Shown here piece after piece: positions 11,553 to 14,934 of a DNA stretch of 14,934 nt. A model generated the notes under the pieces. The model was not told where the DNA came from. It was given only the letters and a program-made list of their open reading frames with translations, and made no database searches. The stretch lies in the NCBI GenBank assembly GCA_934255545.1, contig CAKQOE010000048.1:1-14934 (forward strand), in the 5' to 3' direction. Each line of letters opens with the position of its first letter. The first letter of the stretch is position 1. The position numbers and the translations under genes are program-made. The DNA comes from an uncultured Clostridia bacterium. Its GTDB lineage: Bacteria; Bacillota; Clostridia; Peptostreptococcales; Anaerovoracaceae.

Positions 11553-14135
11553 ATGAACTTTGATAAATATACTGAAAAAGCCCAGTCAGCAGTAGTTGAC
11601 TGTCAGAATATCGCTATAGAAGAAGGAAACCAGCAGCTCGAGGGAGAGCATCTTCATCTGGCTCTGTTAAAGCAGGATCAGGGTCTCATAGGCAGACTTA
11701 TGGAATACATGCAGATGCCTAAGCAGGCTATGATAAATGATGTTCAGGCTGAGATCGAAAAGCTTCCTAAGGTACAGGGCGGCGGCCAGCTTTACGCTTC
11801 TACCGGATTCAACAAGCTGCTCATGGACGCTGAAAAGATATCTGAAGAGTTTAAGGACGATTTTGTAAGCGTCGAGCATCTTTACCTTGCGCTTCTCGGA
11901 GAGAAGAATACTCCGTCAGCAAGGATATTCAATAAGTACGGCATTACAAAGGATAAATTCCTTCAGGCGCTCTCAAAGGTGAGAGGCAACCAGAGAGTTA
12001 CCACATCTAACCCGGAGGACAATTACGAAGCGCTTGAAAAATACGGCCGCGATCTTGTTGAGGAAGCAAGAAAAGGCAAGCTCGATCCGGTCATCGGACG
12101 TGATTCCGAGATACGTCATACTATACAGATACTTTCGCGTCGTACAAAAAACAACCCGGTGCTGATCGGTGAGCCTGGTGTAGGTAAGACTGCAGTAGTT
12201 GAAGGTCTTGCGCAGCGTATCGTAAACGGCGATGTACCTGAAGGACTTAAGGACAAGACTATATTTGAGCTCGATATGGGTGCTCTTATCGCAGGCGCCA
12301 AGTTCAGAGGCGAATTTGAGGAACGTCTGAAGGCTGTTCTTAGCGAGATAGAAAAGTCAGACGGCAAGATCATCCTCTTCATAGATGAGATACACACTAT
12401 CGTAGGCGCAGGCAAGACAGAGGGCTCTATGGATGCCGGCAACCTGCTCAAGCCTAAGCTGGCAAGAGGCGAGCTGCATTGCATAGGTGCGACTACGCTT
12501 GACGAGTACAGAAAGAACATCGAAAAGGATAAGGCTCTTGAACGTCGTTTCCAGAAGATAATAGTAGACCAGCCTTCAGTTGAGGATACTATTTCGATAC
12601 TGCGTGGACTGAAGCAGCGGTTTGAGATCCATCACGGCGTAAGGATCACTGATAATGCGCTTATCGCTTGCGCTACACTGTCTGACAGATATATCAGTGA
12701 CAGATATCTGCCTGATAAGGCGATAGACCTGATGGATGAAGCAGCTTCACTGATCAGGACTGAGATAGACTCAATGCCTGCAGAGCTTGATGAGATATCA
12801 AGAAAGATGATGCAGCTTGAGATAGAAAAACAGGCACTCGGCAAGGAAGAAGATTCAGCTTCACAGGCGCGTCTCGCAAACATCGAAAAAGAGCTCTCAG
12901 ACCTTAAGGATAAGAGCGATGTAATGCGCGCCCAGTGGGAAAAGGAAAAGAACGAGATCGCTGACGGCAAGAAGATAAAACAGGATATAGAGGATGTAAA
13001 GCATCAGATGGAAGAGGCTGAGCGTAATTATAACCTCGAACTTCTTGCACAGTTAAAATACGGCAAGCTCCCTGAGCTTGAGGCAAAGCTCGCTTCATAC
13101 AAGGAACATGCAAATGATGAAGACCGTCTCCTTAAGGAAGAAGTAGATGAGCCTGAGATCGCAGAGGTCGTTTCAAAGTGGACCGGCATCCCTGTAGCAA
13201 AGCTTGTAGAGGCAGAGCGTGAAAAGCTCCTTCATCTGCCTGAGGAACTTCACCGCAGAGTAATAGGACAGGATGAAGCAGTCGAGGCTGTTTCTGAGGC
13301 TGTTATCAGAGCGCGTGCAGGCCTTAAGGATATAAACCGCCCTATAGGTTCGTTCATATTCATGGGTCCTACAGGCGTAGGTAAGACAGAGCTTGCAAAG
13401 TCACTGTCAGAAGCATTGTTCGATACTGAAAAGAACATGGTACGTATAGATATGTCGGAGTACATGGAAAAGCATTCAGTGTCACGACTCATCGGTGCGC
13501 CTCCGGGATATGTAGGATATGATGAGGGCGGTCAGCTTACTGAGGCTGTCAGACGTCATCCTTACAGCGTAATACTGTTTGATGAGATAGAAAAGGCTCA
13601 TCCTGACGTATTCAATATCCTGCTTCAGTTACTTGATGACGGACGTCTTACAGACAACCAGGGCAGGACTGTAGATTTTAAGAATACTATAGTAATAATG
13701 ACTTCAAACATCGGCAGCGCGTACCTTACTGAAAATATCCATCAGGACGGTACTATAGATGCCGACGTTAAGGAAAGAGTAATAGAAGAACTCAAGAAGA
13801 ACTTCAGACCTGAGTTCATAAACCGTGTTGATGACATCGTTGTATTCTCGCCTCTTACAGAGTCACAGATACACAGGATCATCGACCTCAGCCTTGCAGG
13901 ACTTGAAAAGCGTCTTGCAGACAGAGATATGTCTGCTGAGATGACTACAGCAGCCAAGGAGCTCGTAGCGCGTGAAGCATACGATCCTCATTACGGCGCA
14001 AGACCTGTAAAGCGTTACATGCAGAAGCATGTTGAAACTGAGATCGCTGAGATGATCATCAGGGGCAGCGCAAAGGACGGCGATAAGATCATTATCGACG
14101 CTGATGTTGACGGCCTTACTTTCAAAGCTGAGTGA
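11553..14135 (+). CDS. clpB: ATP-dependent chaperone ClpB (Hsp100 disaggregase)
   Basis: ClpB is a hexameric cytoplasmic AAA+ machine that works with DnaK to pull proteins out of aggregates. The 860-residue length is standard. The double Clp N domain covers about 1-150. NBD1 has Walker A GEPGVGKT (206-213), Walker B ILFIDEIHT (about 274-282) and arginine residues at ALERRFQ (about 328-334). The coiled-coil middle domain (about 400-525, rich in E and K) distinguishes it from ClpA and ClpC. NBD2 has Walker A GPTGVGKT (605-612), the pore loop GYVGYDEG (652-659) and Walker B VILFDEIEKAH (about 673-683). The NBD1 pore loop reads AKFRGEFEE, with Phe where Tyr is usual. The ATG start has AAAGGAG upstream. 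It is transcribed alone. Confidence 0.98.
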   Translation: MNFDKYTEKAQSAVVDCQNIAIEEGNQQLEGEHLHLALLKQDQGLIGRLMEYMQMPKQAMINDVQAEIEKLPKVQGGGQLYASTGFNKLLMDAEKISEEFKDDFVSVEHLYLALLGEKNTPSARIFNKYGITKDKFLQALSKVRGNQRVTTSNPEDNYEALEKYGRDLVEEARKGKLDPVIGRDSEIRHTIQILSRRTKNNPVLIGEPGVGKTAVVEGLAQRIVNGDVPEGLKDKTIFELDMGALIAGAKFRGEFEERLKAVLSEIEKSDGKIILFIDEIHTIVGAGKTEGSMDAGNLLKPKLARGELHCIGATTLDEYRKNIEKDKALERRFQKIIVDQPSVEDTISILRGLKQRFEIHHGVRITDNALIACATLSDRYISDRYLPDKAIDLMDEAASLIRTEIDSMPAELDEISRKMMQLEIEKQALGKEEDSASQARLANIEKELSDLKDKSDVMRAQWEKEKNEIADGKKIKQDIEDVKHQMEEAERNYNLELLAQLKYGKLPELEAKLASYKEHANDEDRLLKEEVDEPEIAEVVSKWTGIPVAKLVEAEREKLLHLPEELHRRVIGQDEAVEAVSEAVIRARAGLKDINRPIGSFIFMGPTGVGKTELAKSLSEALFDTEKNMVRIDMSEYMEKHSVSRLIGAPPGYVGYDEGGQLTEAVRRHPYSVILFDEIEKAHPDVFNILLQLLDDGRLTDNQGRTVDFKNTIVIMTSNIGSAYLTENIHQDGTIDADVKERVIEELKKNFRPEFINRVDDIVVFSPLTESQIHRIIDLSLAGLEKRLADRDMSAEMTTAAKELVAREAYDPHYGARPVKRYMQKHVETEIAEMIIRGSAKDGDKIIIDADVDGLTFKAE

Positions 14136-14341
14136 TCGGCTGATATATAATGATAGTCAGCGCTGCCGGCTCTGAACGGGCGGGTGTCCGGTCCGGTACC
14201 GGTCATCCGTTTTCCTGAGTCGGATGCGCCGGAGCGGCATGTATGGATGCAAAGGTATCCTGTGCGCCCGCCGGGACCGGCAGCGCCTGCTATATTATTT
14301 CCGGCGGCCCGTTGGCGGCCGGAAGGCTCATTTCAGAGGCT
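14136..14341. other. Gene-free GC-rich stretch after clpB with several inverted repeats
   Basis: Small hairpins include CATCCG (14204-14209) with CGGATG (14221-14226), the palindrome CCGGTACCGG (14193-14202), and TTCCGGC (14299-14305) with GCCGGAA (14318-14324). Open frames across this stretch on the plus strand have no ribosome site, run through terminator hairpins and look unlike proteins. I see no gene. Confidence 0.55.
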
Positions 14342-14392
14342 GGATCAGGCGCGGCATTATTTTGCTGCGCCTGATCCGGCATTCTGTTTTTT
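14342..14392 (+). terminator. Rho-independent terminator downstream of clpB
   Basis: GGATCAGGCGC (14342-14352) pairs perfectly with GCGCCTGATCC (14367-14377), and a T-rich tract with TTTTTT follows by 14392. It lies about 200 bases past the clpB stop, so the clpB mRNA may have a long 3' end. A further hairpin CCGCCG-GTGA-CGGCGG follows at 14404-14419. Confidence 0.82.
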
Positions 14393-14465
14393 GTATTTCT
14401 TTTCCGCCGGTGACGGCGGTCTCTTACGATTTATTTACTTGTTCCGTATTTTTAAAAATACAAAA

Positions 14466-14481
14466 CTGACCCATGGGTCAG
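14466..14481. promoter_or_regulatory. Palindromic operator candidate O1
   Basis: CTGACCCATGGGTCAG is a perfect 16-bp palindrome with arms CTGACCC/GGGTCAG. It lies about 30 bases upstream of the -35 box of the promoter at 14510-14538. The same arms recur in O2 at 14549-14564, with only the two central bases changed. Confidence 0.75.
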
Positions 14482-14509
14482 AAAAATGCATTTCGGGATG
14501 AGTTTTATG

Positions 14510-14538
14510 TTGACAATCAAAGAATGCACGTTTATCAT
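14510..14538 (+). promoter_or_regulatory. Consensus sigma-A-type promoter of the last gene
   Basis: TTGACA (14510-14515) and TATCAT (14533-14538) are separated by 17 bases. The start would be near 14545, right at the edge of the second palindrome. A strong promoter with flanking operators suggests that the gene is normally repressed. Confidence 0.85.
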
Positions 14539-14548
14539 AGATATAAAT

Positions 14549-14564
14549 CTGACCCGCGGGTCAG
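14549..14564. promoter_or_regulatory. Palindromic operator candidate O2
   Basis: CTGACCCGCGGGTCAG is a perfect 16-bp palindrome just downstream of the expected transcription start. Its centre is 83 bases from that of O1, close to eight helical turns, so one repressor could occupy both sites on the same DNA face. The symmetric GACCC/GGGTC arms are typical of a dimeric helix-turn-helix repressor such as a TetR-type protein. The regulator itself is not identified. Confidence 0.75.
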
Positions 14565-14636
14565 AAAATTTTATGTCCACCCGGGGTATTGAGTAAAAAT
14601 AAATGACGGGAAATAATAAAATCGAAAGGAGACTTT

Positions 14637-14934
14637 ATGGGCAAGAAAAATATTGATGATCAGAACGAAGCTGTATCTTCAGATCAGTTCAATGATCGGG
14701 ACGCTCAGGCAGATCAGGCGCAGGAAGAAGGCTCAGGCGCGTTCGACGCTGAAACTGAAGCGATACTGAAGCTCAGAAATGAAGCTGCTTCGGCAGGGGC
14801 TGCAGAGGCTGCTGAGATGATGGAAGATATAAAGAACGGCATGGCGGAGGCTAAGGCGGCTGTTCCGAAGAGAAGCATCGGATCAAAGATATTCATACTT
14901 ATAATAGCTGTGCTCATTGTGCTCGGTATAGTAA
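14637..14934 (+). CDS. N-terminal part of a membrane protein with acidic cytoplasmic head (3' end outside window)
   Basis: The ATG follows AAAGGAG (about 6 bases upstream), and 99 residues are visible before the window ends. The first 77 residues are hydrophilic, rich in D, E, Q and A and probably helical. They are followed by PKRSIGSK and the start of a membrane helix (about residue 84 on: IFILIIAVLIVLGIV). With the basic residues ahead of the helix, the N-terminus should face the cytoplasm. No family can be named from this part. Membrane-fusion subunits of efflux pumps, secretion components and sensor proteins can all start this way. The flanking palindromic operators suggest tight, ligand-dependent control. 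Confidence 0.75.
   Translation, partial: MGKKNIDDQNEAVSSDQFNDRDAQADQAQEEGSGAFDAETEAILKLRNEAASAGAAEAAEMMEDIKNGMAEAKAAVPKRSIGSKIFILIIAVLIVLGIV

Noticed and set aside
14184..14501. Overlapping plus-strand open frames after clpB
   Set aside because: They run through a strong terminator and several hairpins, have no ribosome site, and their products are R, P and F-rich with no protein-like pattern.

Overview
The window looks like a chromosomal segment of a Bacillota (Clostridia) bacterium, most likely Lachnospiraceae-like. This is an inference from strong AGGAGG-type ribosome sites, good sigma-A-type promoters, a core gene set including prfC and clpB, and the style of the accessory genes. No rRNA or tRNA gene was seen, so the genus is not fixed.

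Positions 1 to about 7100 form an accessory region that is clearly richer in A+T than the rest. It holds the end of an HNH nuclease gene, a small gene plus a KAP-type P-loop NTPase gene, an orphan HEPN-type gene broken by an amber codon, a small unknown gene, a chimera of a fic 5' fragment and a DUF1016/YhcG nuclease remnant, a zinc-ribbon membrane protein gene, a second internally deleted fic remnant, an internally deleted AlbA_2-type (Schlafen-like) gene, and an intact GIY-YIG nuclease gene. Nearly all of these families are linked to phage defence or toxin-antitoxin systems, so the region reads as a decaying defence island.

Two repeat families run through the island. A roughly 110-bp non-coding element occurs at 450-559 and 3914-4023 (about 85% identical, no gaps) and carries a conserved stem-loop. 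A roughly 54-bp hairpin element occurs four times in the same orientation, each time 4 to 40 bases after the stop codon of a gene or gene remnant. At two copies a truncated gene starts inside or directly next to the repeat, so the element appears to mark recombination breakpoints.

From about 7166 onward the sequence is more GC-rich and orderly: a DUF6847-like gene, a cytidylate kinase-like gene on the minus strand with a hairpin leader and strong promoter, prfC (release factor 3), a MarR-family regulator, clpB (disaggregase), and the start of a membrane protein gene. These are mostly separate transcription units with their own promoters and GC-rich terminators. The final gene has a consensus promoter flanked by two perfect 16-bp palindromes, which suggests control by a dimeric repressor.
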